NCBI RefSeq assembly: GCF_022458865.1
Contig: NZ_JAJNMU010000008.1
Coordinates: forward strand, 62,001 to 126,000
Source: Paenibacillus periandrae
GTDB lineage: Bacteria; Bacillota; Bacilli; Paenibacillales; NBRC-103111
Direction: 5' to 3'
DNA length: 64,000 bases
Shown: one piece after another, positions 26,304-34,764 of the stretch
Position numbering within the stretch: position 1 is the stretch's first letter
Layout: the number at the start of each line of letters is the position of its first letter
The notes under the pieces: model-generated
Seen by the model: the letters and a program-made list of their open reading frames with translations, nothing else
What the model was told of the DNA's origin: nothing
The model's database searches: none
Made by a program: the position numbers and the translations under genes

Positions 26304-26330
26304 CAGAATGTAACCAATTTCAATGTCACA

Positions 26331-26359
26331 ATCATATCAGATTATTTAGTTCTATACAA
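26331..26359 (-). promoter_or_regulatory. Sigma-A-like promoter of leader 6
   Basis: TTGTAT (26359-26354) and TATGAT (26336-26331) are 17 bp apart on the minus strand. The hairpin begins about 20 nt after the expected start. Confidence 0.55.
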
Positions 26360-26390
26360 CACAGCAGCCCTCCCTTTCTTTGCAATTTAA

Positions 26391-26420
26391 GAGAGCCCGG
26401 ATTAAGTTCATCCGGACTCC
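26391..26420 (-). terminator. Terminator after methyltransferase copy 2
   Basis: GAGTCCGGAT / ATCCGGGCTC pair on the minus strand, followed by a modest TCTTAAATT tract. Confidence 0.5.
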
Positions 26421-26438
26421 ATTTCCATTGTGTAATTA

Positions 26439-27875
26439 TTAGAACATTGCTAACTGTCCAGAATTCTCGAATAAAAAACATTCCTCTGGGCTATAATGAA
26501 TCTCAGGTACTGATGTTTTAAACTTACAAATGTCAGTTAACTTACCTATTACCGGATTTAATTTATTCCAGATAAATTGATAAAGCTTATCCGCGATTGC
26601 CTTGAAGGTTTGAATGCAAACGGATTGTCCAATACTTTCTACTACCAGTTTGTTGCTATCACCTAAATAGTAATCCTTCGATATACCATGAAGTGCACGA
26701 ATCTGTTCACCGTTAAGGTAGGCATACAAATTCGAAATGAATGGATGCTTAATCCAATTTTCCGGTTGGATCTTATGATGACTTTTCGTGATTGTCCCAA
26801 CATATGAATCCTTAGTGATATCAAACATAGTCATATGGTGGTTATGTGTTATCCCCCTTTTCTCTCGCGACAGAAAGTAATTCAGTGTTCCGCTTTCTTC
26901 TGGAGTTACCCAATCCAGATCATCGATATGTAAGACACCATCATCTTGAATGGACTCTTTATTTCTGCCACTTGGTTCAGGGAAAGTAAACCCCTCAAAA
27001 ACAGTCGCAACCATGAAAAACCTTTCTCTCTTTGTTCGACTGCCATAATCAAGACTATCAAGTTTAGCTCTTGTAACACTAAATCCTTCCTCTTTCAAGC
27101 AGAGCTCCAAGCTAATTCCAGCGACTTTCTCAAACTCAGCTACATTTTCTAGTAAAATAGCAAGCGGTCGTTCTGATTGTTCCTTTGCCCAGAACAGCCT
27201 CATCAAATGCATGAACAAATGGATCGTATGATACTCTTTCTTAGTTCCGTTTGATGCTTTTGAATAATCGGTGCAGTCAAGTGTTGCGATCCATGCGTGA
27301 GCAAACGGAAAGTCACCAGAATTTAGCATTTGCATTGGTATGTTGAACATGACCGAATTAGGATGATTTCTAGTATAGATATCTGAAAATTTATGCTCGC
27401 TTCCTTCCTTAGGATTCCACTCAATGGATGCAACTTCATTAAAACCTGCTTCGACAAGGCACTGCGTACTGATCCCTGTACCTGAACAAAACGAGATCGA
27501 GGTTAACGATTCCGGTGCAGCCTCCTTGTTGTGTTCTCTAATTACTTCTGCGGTTTGCTTTATTCCTTCAATGATGACGCGATCTTGCACAAATGTAACC
27601 TTGATATAAGTGCATTCCTTAAGTGCCTCTCTAATGTCTCCACCCGCTTTATCGATTACTGGAATAGGATTTTGAAGTTTCAACTTTTTTGAAACCATGT
27701 TTGCGCCTTGCTTATCAATTTCGAATTCCACCAGGTTTATTTCTTTTTTTGTAGTGGTTCGAAAACGAGCACCTGGAACGAATCCAATTTCAGCTAATTT
27801 TTGCTTATCAATATAGATGCGCTCGCCATTATAGGTAGTTTTTCCGTGAAACTGATGAATGATATCTTTAATCAT
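26439..27875 (-). CDS. C5-cytosine methyltransferase homologue, variant motif IV (copy 2)
   Basis: The 478-residue protein shares the N-terminal module with copies 1 and 3 (RIYIDKQKLAEIGFVPGARF, then VSKKLKLQNPIPVIDKAGGD, then VIIEG). The methyltransferase part begins near residue 125: motif I SISFCSGTGISTQCLVEAGF, motif IV IATLDCTDYSKAS (Cys kept but PC replaced by DC), motif VI LLENVAEF and motif VIII DYGSRTKRERFFMVA. The C-terminal motif is weak. It may be active with altered chemistry or substrate. ATG 27873-27875 has AGGAGG upstream. Its upstream neighbour is another paralogue (28148-29560). Confidence 0.8.
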   Translation of the reverse strand: MIKDIIHQFHGKTTYNGERIYIDKQKLAEIGFVPGARFRTTTKKEINLVEFEIDKQGANMVSKKLKLQNPIPVIDKAGGDIREALKECTYIKVTFVQDRVIIEGIKQTAEVIREHNKEAAPESLTSISFCSGTGISTQCLVEAGFNEVASIEWNPKEGSEHKFSDIYTRNHPNSVMFNIPMQMLNSGDFPFAHAWIATLDCTDYSKASNGTKKEYHTIHLFMHLMRLFWAKEQSERPLAILLENVAEFEKVAGISLELCLKEEGFSVTRAKLDSLDYGSRTKRERFFMVATVFEGFTFPEPSGRNKESIQDDGVLHIDDLDWVTPEESGTLNYFLSREKRGITHNHHMTMFDITKDSYVGTITKSHHKIQPENWIKHPFISNLYAYLNGEQIRALHGISKDYYLGDSNKLVVESIGQSVCIQTFKAIADKLYQFIWNKLNPVIGKLTDICKFKTSVPEIHYSPEECFLFENSGQLAMF

Positions 27876-27906
27876 TAGGACAACCTCCTGAAATATGATA
27901 AATGTT

Positions 27907-28080
27907 TTAACTATTGTGGAGTCGTTCTGCCATTTCCACATAGCATCCAATTCCATGCTCTATGCTATAATAGCAGCCGCCATTTAAGCCTTTGCAGGCG
28001 GATACCACTTGCTCTTTTGAATCGAATGAATCAATGACTTCATCCCGATTATCCGTCACATTACTATCTCGATACACCAT
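27907..28080 (-). CDS. Small hypothetical protein between two methyltransferases
   Basis: This is a 57-residue acidic frame (SNVTDNRDEVIDSFDSKEQ) with two Cys (ACKGLNGGC). The ATG at 28078-28080 lacks a clear SD. Its position between the two methyltransferase genes and its protein-like composition favour a real gene, but weakly. Confidence 0.45.
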   Translation of the reverse strand: MVYRDSNVTDNRDEVIDSFDSKEQVVSACKGLNGGCYYSIEHGIGCYVEMAERLHNS

Positions 28081-28147
28081 AAGTGTCAACTATTTCTTTG
28101 ACCTTGTATCCCGGTTCTGTTGAGTCTTTATAATTTTGAAATGACTT

Positions 28148-29560
28148 TTATAAAATAAATTCCAATTGACCTGTTTTGTTCTGCATTACAGCAGGTACTG
28201 GTTTTTTCATGATTTTCTTACGAGCAAGGCTACCCATAAGAGCGACAGCTAATTCGACCCCGATAGCACAAGCCAATAATCCACAAACTCCCTGGCCTAT
28301 AAGTTGGGTTCTCTGTGTTTCCGTAATATGTTCAGGAAATTCAAACTCATGAGGAATATTCATAAATCTCAAAAGTTCATCACTCGTAAAATACCGATAA
28401 TGAATGCCGTCAGGATGTCGAAAGTAGCTACTAGTGATATTTGTTCTTCTATATGAGGAGAGAATGGCATTCATGCGAGTAGATTCAAGATCAACTAGTG
28501 TATGTGTTGTTTTAAAATTGTTGGATTCACTTTTTTTTGTAAAAATCTTCTCAATCGGACTTCCCTCGATCTTGAACCATTCTCCTGCAGTCTCCCATTC
28601 TTTACCTACCACTTGACCTACAGTCGTACGAAACCGCTCTGGTATCCTTGGTACTTCTGGCCAGCAAAAGTCCGTTTGTTCCTTCGTAGCTACTGCAAAT
28701 CCCCGTGGTCTCGAACAAACCGCTCCAAAATCAGCAGAATTCAGCTTAGATTCATACCAATAAGAGAACCCCGCTGCCGTGAGTAAGGACCGTAATTGCC
28801 TGTAACTTCTAGATTGATAGTATAAGGGAACTTGTTCAATAACTATTGCCTGACAGCCCATCGACCATACTAAGCGGGCATAGTGAGGACCCAGTCCGGA
28901 AATTGCTCCTAGGCTTCTCTTCCCAATTAAGGTGAACTCTGTGCAAACTGGAGACAGCCAGCACACGTCAGAGGCACTAATCCAAGCTGGACTAATAAAC
29001 TTCATATCTCCCCAAAGAGTAACTCCAGATCTATTGTTGAACCGAAAAGTGTCAATTGCGAGTGGATCTATGTCAAGGCCCCCTACCGATTCAAAAAGGC
29101 CGGTTCCATGTACAAGTGCACTTGTCGCCAAACCCGGGCCCGATGGCAAACTAAACAAACGGATTTTCGAAAGTTTATCTCCTCGTAGAGGAGTATCCTC
29201 TGTAATAAAGGAAACATCGTAAGTTAATTGCTCTTGCGTAACCACAATCTCTCCGTCCTTAATTAGGATATCGATTCGCTCCCGTGCACGTAACACCTTC
29301 GAGATGTCACGATTAGCACGATCAAAAAAAGGTCGCGGTTCCGGCCATCCAGTCCGCATTCTCCGAGATATGATGCCATCAGCCTCTTCATCTTCAGTTT
29401 TTGTTACGATTACCTTTGTCTTCTCGATACGGATATGAACCCGATCCGCAACCGAGAAACCAGCTTCCTCAAGCAGACCACACTCGAATATCAATCTCGT
29501 GTGTCCATCTTTCTCAGATGTTTTTATATTTCGCACCATTTTAATATGATTATTATCCAT
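28148..29560 (-). CDS. Divergent C5-cytosine methyltransferase homologue (copy 3)
   Basis: The 470-residue protein has the clearest SymE/AbrB-like start (RLIFECGLLEEAGFSVADRV, IEKTKVIVTK) followed by the shared ISRRMRT..RPFFDRANRD segment. The methyltransferase region keeps a catalytic Cys in LSPVCTEFTLIG, but motif VI is IEQVPLYY instead of ENV, and motif I is SLPSGPGLATSAL. Motif VIII DFGAVCSRPRGFAVA and motif X LIGQGVCGLLACAIG are recognisable. Activity is uncertain. GAGGAG precedes ATG 29558-29560. It is the third of three paralogues. Confidence 0.75.
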   Translation of the reverse strand: MDNNHIKMVRNIKTSEKDGHTRLIFECGLLEEAGFSVADRVHIRIEKTKVIVTKTEDEEADGIISRRMRTGWPEPRPFFDRANRDISKVLRARERIDILIKDGEIVVTQEQLTYDVSFITEDTPLRGDKLSKIRLFSLPSGPGLATSALVHGTGLFESVGGLDIDPLAIDTFRFNNRSGVTLWGDMKFISPAWISASDVCWLSPVCTEFTLIGKRSLGAISGLGPHYARLVWSMGCQAIVIEQVPLYYQSRSYRQLRSLLTAAGFSYWYESKLNSADFGAVCSRPRGFAVATKEQTDFCWPEVPRIPERFRTTVGQVVGKEWETAGEWFKIEGSPIEKIFTKKSESNNFKTTHTLVDLESTRMNAILSSYRRTNITSSYFRHPDGIHYRYFTSDELLRFMNIPHEFEFPEHITETQRTQLIGQGVCGLLACAIGVELAVALMGSLARKKIMKKPVPAVMQNKTGQLEFIL

Positions 29561-29598
29561 TCATAACATGCTCCTCTTCCTTCATACAGAATGAAAAT

Positions 29599-29636
29599 TA
29601 AAAAGCCGGCCGCTTCCTTACTAAGCGTCCGACCGA
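29599..29636 (-). terminator. Terminator/attenuator between 29642 and methyltransferase copy 3
   Basis: GTCGG..GCTT / AAGC..CCGGC pairs on the minus strand, followed by TTTTTAATTTTC. The next start is about 40 nt beyond. Confidence 0.7.
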
Positions 29637-29641
29637 TGAAA

Positions 29642-29860
29642 TTACATTTGAGTTACTGTAGACTTAGAATGCGTGAGAAGCGCTTCGATGAGCTCTTTAC
29701 ATCCAGATAACAATCCACCCTGTTTAATGAAGTCCTTGGCACGTCCAGCAGCTTCACTAAACGGGATTTTTTCAGAAACACCTGTACCATTTACGGTATA
29801 TAACACATGTTCGTTCGATTTTGGTACACGTCGAACAAAGGCAAAAGGTGTTTTCTTCAT
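29642..29860 (-). CDS. Small hypothetical protein
   Basis: This 72-residue basic protein is of unknown family (KKTPFAFVRRVPKS at the start). Its ATG overlaps the stop of the 29857 gene as ATGA, so the two are translationally coupled and probably act together. Confidence 0.6.
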   Translation of the reverse strand: MKKTPFAFVRRVPKSNEHVLYTVNGTGVSEKIPFSEAAGRAKDFIKQGGLLSGCKELIEALLTHSKSTVTQM

Positions 29861-30384
29861 GTTACGTCGCCTATAACGGCCAAAACACGTATATTTCCGT
29901 CCTCTTCTTTTGATTCCTCTGGAAAAAAAGGTTCATTACTTTCATTGCTAACCCACAAGAACCGATAGTTCATGAGGTCAGGGTATGTTGGGTCTGCTTT
30001 ATCTACCATTGCCTGAATAAGAATTACCATTTCCTCAGCGGGTATTTGTTGTTGGAGTACAAGTCGTAAGAAATCTGTGGTGATATAGGTTTCACCTGCA
30101 TTATTCTGAATGAGTACGCGATCGATTATGCCAGGTCTGAATATCCGGTGTTCGGGCTGTATCTCACAGAACCCGACCGACTTTCTGTCAAACGGAATGC
30201 CTTGTTCGATCAGAAACTCTTCAAGATCCGAGAACTCACCATTTATTGCCTCAGCATCTTCAAATTGATAGACGTTTTCAAATTCTTCAAAATGTCCACC
30301 AATCAACGAATTCATTCTTTCCCAAATACGTTTTGGATACCTTCCTTTTACAATCTCAATAGTTCCTTGCATAAGATCTGCCAT
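29857..30384 (-). CDS. Hypothetical protein
   Basis: This 175-residue acidic protein is of unknown family, mostly helical. ATG 30382-30384 has GAGGAG about 10 nt upstream; the frame continues upstream without an SD. It is coupled to the 29642 gene. Class I leader 7 lies about 290 nt upstream, further than in any other unit. Confidence 0.6.
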   Translation of the reverse strand: MADLMQGTIEIVKGRYPKRIWERMNSLIGGHFEEFENVYQFEDAEAINGEFSDLEEFLIEQGIPFDRKSVGFCEIQPEHRIFRPGIIDRVLIQNNAGETYITTDFLRLVLQQQIPAEEMVILIQAMVDKADPTYPDLMNYRFLWVSNESNEPFFPEESKEEDGNIRVLAVIGDVT

Positions 30385-30400
30385 GAAACAACACACTCCT

Positions 30401-30620
30401 CTATAATTTTTATTTGCGGCAAGCATGATTCGGATTAACATTATTGCTCTGGAAAAAGGCATCTTTTACCTTAACCAAATACTGTGCTTCATTGTCAACT
30501 CACATTCAGCAAAATATTGTTGCTTTCAATTCCAAAAGATTTCGATACTCCAAACTCGATGATTGCGTAATGAGCTCATTAACATTAAGTTTAGATTTTT
30601 CAGTTCCATCCCGTCATTTA
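30401..30620 (-). pseudogene. Probable decayed small gene behind leader 7
   Basis: Between leader 7 and the 30384 start the minus strand has an SD-like TTGAGGTG followed by short, protein-like but interrupted frames (for example QQYFAECELTMK and VDNEAQYLVKVKDAFFQS in different frames). I read this as the broken original first gene of the unit, which would explain the unusual leader distance. Weak evidence. Confidence 0.35.
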
Positions 30621-30674
30621 ATTACTTCACCTCAATTCAGCATGAATTTCTAAAAAAGTTTCTAAAAAAGAGCA

Positions 30675-30803
30675 CAAAAAAATCGCGCTCTAAATCAAAA
30701 AGACCCACTTATCTCGAATTTGTCATTCAGGACAATTGGCCACTTTAATTTAAAGTGCGATTAATAGTACTCTCATAAATATCCCACAAGCGCTTGCTAG
30801 GGA
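30675..30803 (-). promoter_or_regulatory. Class I leader 7
   Basis: Minus strand 30803-30782 folds as TCCC-U-AGC-AAGC-GCU-UGU-GGGA. A terminator-like AATCGC...GCGATT pairing is followed by seven T and GUG. Confidence 0.7.
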
Positions 30804-30960
30804 CGGAAAAAATTGTTGTTTAGGATTATATCATACCATCTTTCATCCCTAAGAAAAAGAAAAATAAATCTATTTTTTTTAAGCTTATATTTTGCATAAC
30901 TCTATTTGAAGGTTGTATATTAAAACAAGATATAGGACTACTTTAGTCTCATTGGATTTT

Positions 30961-31029
30961 ATGTTGGATGATTATGGAGAAAAATTATGGCTCATCGGAT
31001 TATGTGGAGGAGTAAGAATACCTCGCTAA
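30961..31029 (+). pseudogene. Shortened copy of a small membrane peptide family
   Basis: A 22-codon frame (MLDDYGEK then WLIGLCGG) resembles the 40-residue membrane peptide at 36217-36339 (WLFGFYGG), but the membrane helix is missing and no SD is present. It begins a stretch of gene remnants. Confidence 0.35.
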
Positions 31030-31074
31030 TTCATTTTTTCAAAATAATGTTGAAATGATATAAGGAGACACTTT

Positions 31075-31276
31075 ATGTTTGAGGCAATTAGTTCACTGAT
31101 TGAAGAGGAAGATTGGAAAATGCAAATTTGGAGAGAAAGATACGATAGTAAAAAATATTTGGTAATGGCCTCAAGAAGACATATTTGATCAAATTAGAGA
31201 TATCAGCACCCGGTCGGATTTCCAAGCATCGAATTATCTTCGTTCTTTTACAGAGGTGGTTCATGGCTGCCTGTAA
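31075..31276 (+). pseudogene. Frameshifted gene remnant
   Basis: ATG 31075-31077 with AAGGAG upstream opens a frame (MFEAISSLIEEEDWKMQIW) that stops at 31188. The coding-like sequence continues in another frame (EDIFDQIRDISTRSDF) to a stop at 31276. A frameshift near 31165-31175 explains both. A further protein-like piece follows near 31315-31387. Original function is unknown. Confidence 0.5.
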
Positions 31277-31433
31277 TGAACGATGATACACTTGAGGGTT
31301 AGAAGTAAGCGATCAATAGTTCGGCTTAGCTATTGCTGTGGATGAAAACGATGCTACTCTTTTAGGTCACAATAATCTTCTAGAATAAATGGAAATTGTA
31401 ACTTCGTTTCCACTATTCCGAATATCCAATTAA

Positions 31434-31529
31434 AAATGGCTCTTCGGATTTTATGGTGTTATGACTAATAGACGCAATCCATTATTTGAAGAAATGGATA
31501 CAAGTGTAGTAAAGCAAGCTGCGGATTAG
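31434..31529 (+). pseudogene. C-terminal fragment of the WLFGFYG membrane peptide family
   Basis: The frame WLFGFYGVMTNRRNPLFEE aligns with WLFGFYGGMAIVRKPLFQE, the end of the intact peptide at 36217-36339. The nucleotide string TGGCTCTTCGGATTTTATGG is identical in both. No start codon or membrane helix is left here. A further short scar (WVIGFYGG) lies near 35947. Confidence 0.5.
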
Positions 31530-31542
31530 AGAGGTGGGCAAA

Positions 31543-31866
31543 TTGAAACAGGAAGAATTAAGAGAAGTGTTAATAATGCATGCAGACGAACATCTTTATG
31601 CATTGCAAAACTCTGAATCATACGGCAGTTCGGAATCTCCATCAGTATATAAAACTAGAGGAGTTTTGGACGGGATTTGTATAGTCACGGGAATTAATTA
31701 TACCGTTGAAAAAAGATGGAAAATAATATTTTTAAAGAAAAATGGCAAACCGTGGTTCACGTACACATTAGAAGATATGACGGAAGAAGATGCGGACGAA
31801 ATAATGGAGTATAGGAAAAGACGACAAGGAGAAGAATCGGAACTTTACTCTAAAATCTTTTGTTAG
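31543..31866 (+). CDS. Small hypothetical protein, related to 43503-43763
   Basis: This 107-residue protein is of unknown family. The segment GVLDGICIVTGINYTVEKRW resembles YLTGICTAFKVNFVEII in the 43503 gene, and both begin with a helical EL...A pattern, so they look like distant paralogues. A TTG at 31543 with GAGAGGTG upstream is the likely start; a GTG three codons earlier is possible. It is one of few plus-strand genes in this region. Confidence 0.55.
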   Translation: MKQEELREVLIMHADEHLYALQNSESYGSSESPSVYKTRGVLDGICIVTGINYTVEKRWKIIFLKKNGKPWFTYTLEDMTEEDADEIMEYRKRRQGEESELYSKIFC

Positions 31867-31875
31867 AAAAGTTAA

Positions 31876-32016
31876 TTTCATGCTCATCCCGATCACTCTG
31901 GAAATATTACAGTCAGGGCAAAATCGCTTTGTCGTACACTCATCAATTTTGAATTTGCAAAACTAAACTTGCAACAACTGGTGCAGGTTCATGCACTGAT
32001 TGAGAGTTTTGATTGA
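31876..32016 (+). pseudogene. Gene remnant without a start codon
   Basis: An open frame with protein-like sequence (HPDHSGNITVRAKSL, then FAKLNLQQLVQVHALIESFD) ends in TGA at 32014-32016 but has no start codon or SD. It is probably the 3' end of a lost gene. Confidence 0.4.
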
Positions 32017-32121
32017 CCGAATTGTTATGGAACGACCGCATTACCAGCACATAATGCGGCAGCCGTGGTAAGAATCTACTATTAACTACCCCTATTACCA
32101 TTATGTAATACCAACTATCTA

Positions 32122-32162
32122 GACGAAAGAACCCCTTCTATTCTAGCGAGGGTTCTTTCGTT
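32122..32162. repeat. Inverted repeat at the end of the 32138 gene
   Basis: ACGAAAGAACCC and GGGTTCTTTCGT form a 12-bp stem that overlaps the stop codon of the 32138 gene. No T-run follows, so termination is uncertain; it may stabilise the transcript end. Confidence 0.45.
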
Positions 32163-32359
32163 TCAGCAAAAGTTTTTTCAATCTCTTTCAATCTCCACAA
32201 GTACTTATTCTGAATTTCTACTATTGAAGCTGCTTCATTAGATGTAATCGTTTTTCCAGAAGCCATTCCATCGGATCTCTTACGCAATGGACGCGATCGG
32301 ACGATATCGTTAATAAGGTCCTCTTGAGCTTTCATTTGCATAAAAGTTAATAAGCTCAT
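32138..32359 (-). CDS. Small hypothetical protein
   Basis: This 73-residue charged helical protein is of unknown family. Its start overlaps the stop of the 32359 gene (TAATG) and has AAAGGAGGGG upstream, so it is translated with its larger neighbour. Confidence 0.6.
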   Translation of the reverse strand: MSLLTFMQMKAQEDLINDIVRSRPLRKRSDGMASGKTITSNEAASIVEIQNKYLWRLKEIEKTFAETKEPSLE

Positions 32360-33483
32360 TAAGACCCCTCCTTTAACAACATTCCTCTTTCATTCAAATG
32401 AAGACAAATAACTTTTATCAACCGATACAACTGCTTCGTTCTAATGAGTTCTCTCAATTCGGCTTCCGTCTCTGAATCAAAATGAAAGTTATAGACGTAA
32501 GTTTGACCATTGATATCGAGCCTGTAGCTATCCACGAAGCGGCCTGAAGACCAGCTACTTAGCTCCATCATCGTATTATTTATGATTACTCTGACGGATG
32601 ACCAACTCTGCATCTGGGGCTCATTTAAATTAATGATCCGAGGTGATGTGGAATTCCCCTGCTCGTAAACACGAACCAATTGTTTGTCCATTAATTGATA
32701 AAGGGAAAAGTCTGAAATAACTCGTAAATCGTATGGATTGAATAAACCATCCTCATGTCGAATACGATACAGGAAACTGATACAAAAATTATAAATTTTA
32801 AGGGTATGTTTACTATTAATGACTAACCGATCAAACACTTCATTGAGTTCCTCCAATTCCTTTTGCAATAGATTGCATTCGTTTTGGTAATCACTCAACT
32901 CTGTGATTTTATTCGTTAATTCATCAACATTTCTCTCGAAACTTGCACGTATCTCAGTAATTTCTTGTCCACGTCTGGCCGACACGATGATGATTTCATC
33001 TCGAATCCATTGGTATAAGGAATGGAAACTAAACTCATTCATTTGCAGATAAGGTAAAAACATCTCGTATTCACCTTTTCGCTTTAGACGATACACTCTG
33101 ATATCAAAGGCAGCGCTACCGATCTCACTCATATCCATGAGAATAAAATGAACTTTCAATACGATCCAAAGTATCGGCAAAAGCCATGCTGCAATGCTTG
33201 TCCAATCAAACTGAAAAAACCAAGCAAAAAATGCATAACCTACCCATCCTAGATACGTAGAAACCGCTGACCTTATAACCATCTTAAATGTCGATACATC
33301 GTCCGGTCTTGGACCACTAAATCCTTTAAAATCGATTAGAGCTTTAATTAATGCCGACACCATCCACGATCGGCTGGACACATTCATATGATATTGATAG
33401 TTTCGCCTCAAAGGCAATAGCTTTGAATCAAACGATTGCTGTAGTGCTTCTAATGAAGCAACATATCCTTCGCCTCTAGACAT
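32359..33483 (-). CDS. Hypothetical membrane protein with coiled coil
   Basis: This 374-residue protein has two membrane segments (about residues 70-112), a predicted coiled coil (about 165-215, ELTNKITELSDYQNECNLL) and a C-terminal cytoplasmic mixed alpha/beta domain. The architecture would suit a sensor or membrane signalling protein, but no family is recognised. GAAGAGG precedes ATG 33481-33483. It lies downstream of the 33571 gene and its terminator. Confidence 0.6.
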   Translation of the reverse strand: MSRGEGYVASLEALQQSFDSKLLPLRRNYQYHMNVSSRSWMVSALIKALIDFKGFSGPRPDDVSTFKMVIRSAVSTYLGWVGYAFFAWFFQFDWTSIAAWLLPILWIVLKVHFILMDMSEIGSAAFDIRVYRLKRKGEYEMFLPYLQMNEFSFHSLYQWIRDEIIIVSARRGQEITEIRASFERNVDELTNKITELSDYQNECNLLQKELEELNEVFDRLVINSKHTLKIYNFCISFLYRIRHEDGLFNPYDLRVISDFSLYQLMDKQLVRVYEQGNSTSPRIINLNEPQMQSWSSVRVIINNTMMELSSWSSGRFVDSYRLDINGQTYVYNFHFDSETEAELRELIRTKQLYRLIKVICLHLNERGMLLKEGS

Positions 33484-33516
33484 TGAACATTCCTCTTCCC
33501 CTTTATATTCATAAAT

Positions 33517-33558
33517 GAAAAAGAGAAGTGGTTTGATATCCTAGATATCCCCACCTCC
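33517..33558 (-). terminator. Terminator after the 33571 gene
   Basis: GAGGTGG / CCACTTC pairs (with an inner GATATC repeat) and is followed by TCTTTTTC on the minus strand, 30 nt before the next start. Confidence 0.6.
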
Positions 33559-33570
33559 CTCCAGTATTAT

Positions 33571-34218
33571 TTAAGCTACTTCCTTAATGAGATCAGCATA
33601 TTCCTCAGGAATGTGTGCTGCCATTCCGTTTATATTGGGATCACTTCCGTAAAATCCCCAACAACTATCTATGTGATTTCCTTCGTTGTCCTCTATGATG
33701 TACCCATATATATCACCAAGCAAGTATTGGTCATAAGTTGCTACTTCACCTCTGAGAACAGAAAGAACTCTCTCTCGGATTTCTGTTGTAACCCGTTTCA
33801 CCCCATACTCTTTCCGAATATCTTTTTTACTCACATATATCCATCCTAATTGTCCCGAATCCCAAGGGCATGAATAAGGTGTCGTCTGAATCATCAAGTT
33901 TCCATGATCGTAACCGTATATAGGAAGGATCACATATTGTCTTTCCAGCACTCCCAAAAGATCATTCCGAGATTTGCCTTGGGAACTTATGCGATGGTAA
34001 GTCTCTTCAGTGAGATCCATTTCTTCCAGTAAATAGATAAAAAATGAATCAGCATCTACATGATTATGTTCATCCCCGACATTGTATCGACGATGCCAGC
34101 AGACCATCGTTCCTAAATTATCCAATTCGATTCGCGGACTAATCACATCCGTATCATACTCAATCTTTAAGACAGCTTTTTCATTTTGAGACTTTTTGTA
34201 AACGTTATTATTAGACAT
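33571..34218 (-). CDS. Uncharacterised phage/plasmid-type protein
   Basis: This 215-residue protein has conserved-looking motifs: LGTMVCWHRRYNVGDEHN near residue 38, CPWDSGQLGWIYVSK near 120, KEYGVKRVT, and SCWGFYGSD near the C-terminus. I recall this combination from uncharacterised phage and plasmid proteins of Bacillota, but I cannot name a function. ATG 34216-34218 has AGGAGG upstream. A hairpin with a short T-run (34242-34285) lies in its leader. Confidence 0.55.
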   Translation of the reverse strand: MSNNNVYKKSQNEKAVLKIEYDTDVISPRIELDNLGTMVCWHRRYNVGDEHNHVDADSFFIYLLEEMDLTEETYHRISSQGKSRNDLLGVLERQYVILPIYGYDHGNLMIQTTPYSCPWDSGQLGWIYVSKKDIRKEYGVKRVTTEIRERVLSVLRGEVATYDQYLLGDIYGYIIEDNEGNHIDSCWGFYGSDPNINGMAAHIPEEYADLIKEVA

Positions 34219-34241
34219 ACGATTTTCCTCCTGAACGTAGA

Positions 34242-34285
34242 AAAGAGCAATATATGACCACTTTTTTTGGTCCTTATCGCTCTTT
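34242..34285 (-). promoter_or_regulatory. Attenuator-like hairpin before the 34218 start
   Basis: AAGAGCGATA / TATTGCTCTT pairs around GGACC/GTGGTC and is followed by TTTT. No class I or II hairpin is found upstream of it. Confidence 0.45.
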
Positions 34286-34394
34286 CTCAAATAAAATGGT
34301 ATCAAAAACATTTGCAGTCGATTTATGAATAAATACGGATTTCTATAATACACTTTCAGCAGATACGAGTGAGGTACGCGAATTAAGACAATAA

Positions 34395-34431
34395 GAAAAA
34401 AGAGCAAGCAACCAGAAAACAGTTGCTTGCC
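34395..34431 (-). terminator. Terminator of the 33-residue peptide gene
   Basis: GGCAAGCAAC / GTTGCTTGC pairs and is followed by TCTTTTTTC on the minus strand. Confidence 0.8.
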
Positions 34432-34483
34432 CCTTACTTGAAAGTCCGCTTAGAAGTGCATCTCTCCTAAACGAAATTGATAA

Positions 34484-34585
34484 TTACTTCATGACAGAAC
34501 CGGTAATAATCACCTTCTTGTTTTTAGCAGCGAGAATGCGTTGGATACGGGATTGAGCTAGAATTAATTCAAGACGATTGAACAT
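34484..34585 (-). CDS. 33-residue peptide with its own leader and terminator
   Basis: This small gene encodes MFNRLELILAQSR..., a basic helical peptide ending in VIITGSVMK. AAGGAGG lies 9 nt from ATG 34583-34585. It is flanked by class I leader 8 and a strong terminator, so it forms a unit of its own, which argues it is a functional product. No signal peptide and no known family. It could be a regulator, toxin or leader product. Confidence 0.65.
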   Translation of the reverse strand: MFNRLELILAQSRIQRILAAKNKKVIITGSVMK

Positions 34586-34633
34586 AGGTATTGCCTCCTT
34601 GGATTTTGGTATGGGTTGTGAAAGTGAGAAATG

Positions 34634-34764
34634 CAAAAAACACCCACTTTTCAAAAAGACCAATCATTCCAAAGGAATGTCTACAATGTAGATTTTGGTC
34701 ACCTTGAAAAACAGGTGTTTGGTTAAAATAATGGTAAAAGTCTCTTAAGACCCTGGTCAGAGAC
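34634..34764 (-). promoter_or_regulatory. Class I leader 8
   Basis: Minus strand 34764-34740 folds as GTCTCT-GAC-CAGG-GUC-UUA-AGAGAC (loop CAGG, the only one not starting with A). The terminator ACACC..TTTTCAA / TTGAAAA.GGGTGT is followed by six T, and CACAACCCA then precedes the SD. Confidence 0.72.
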
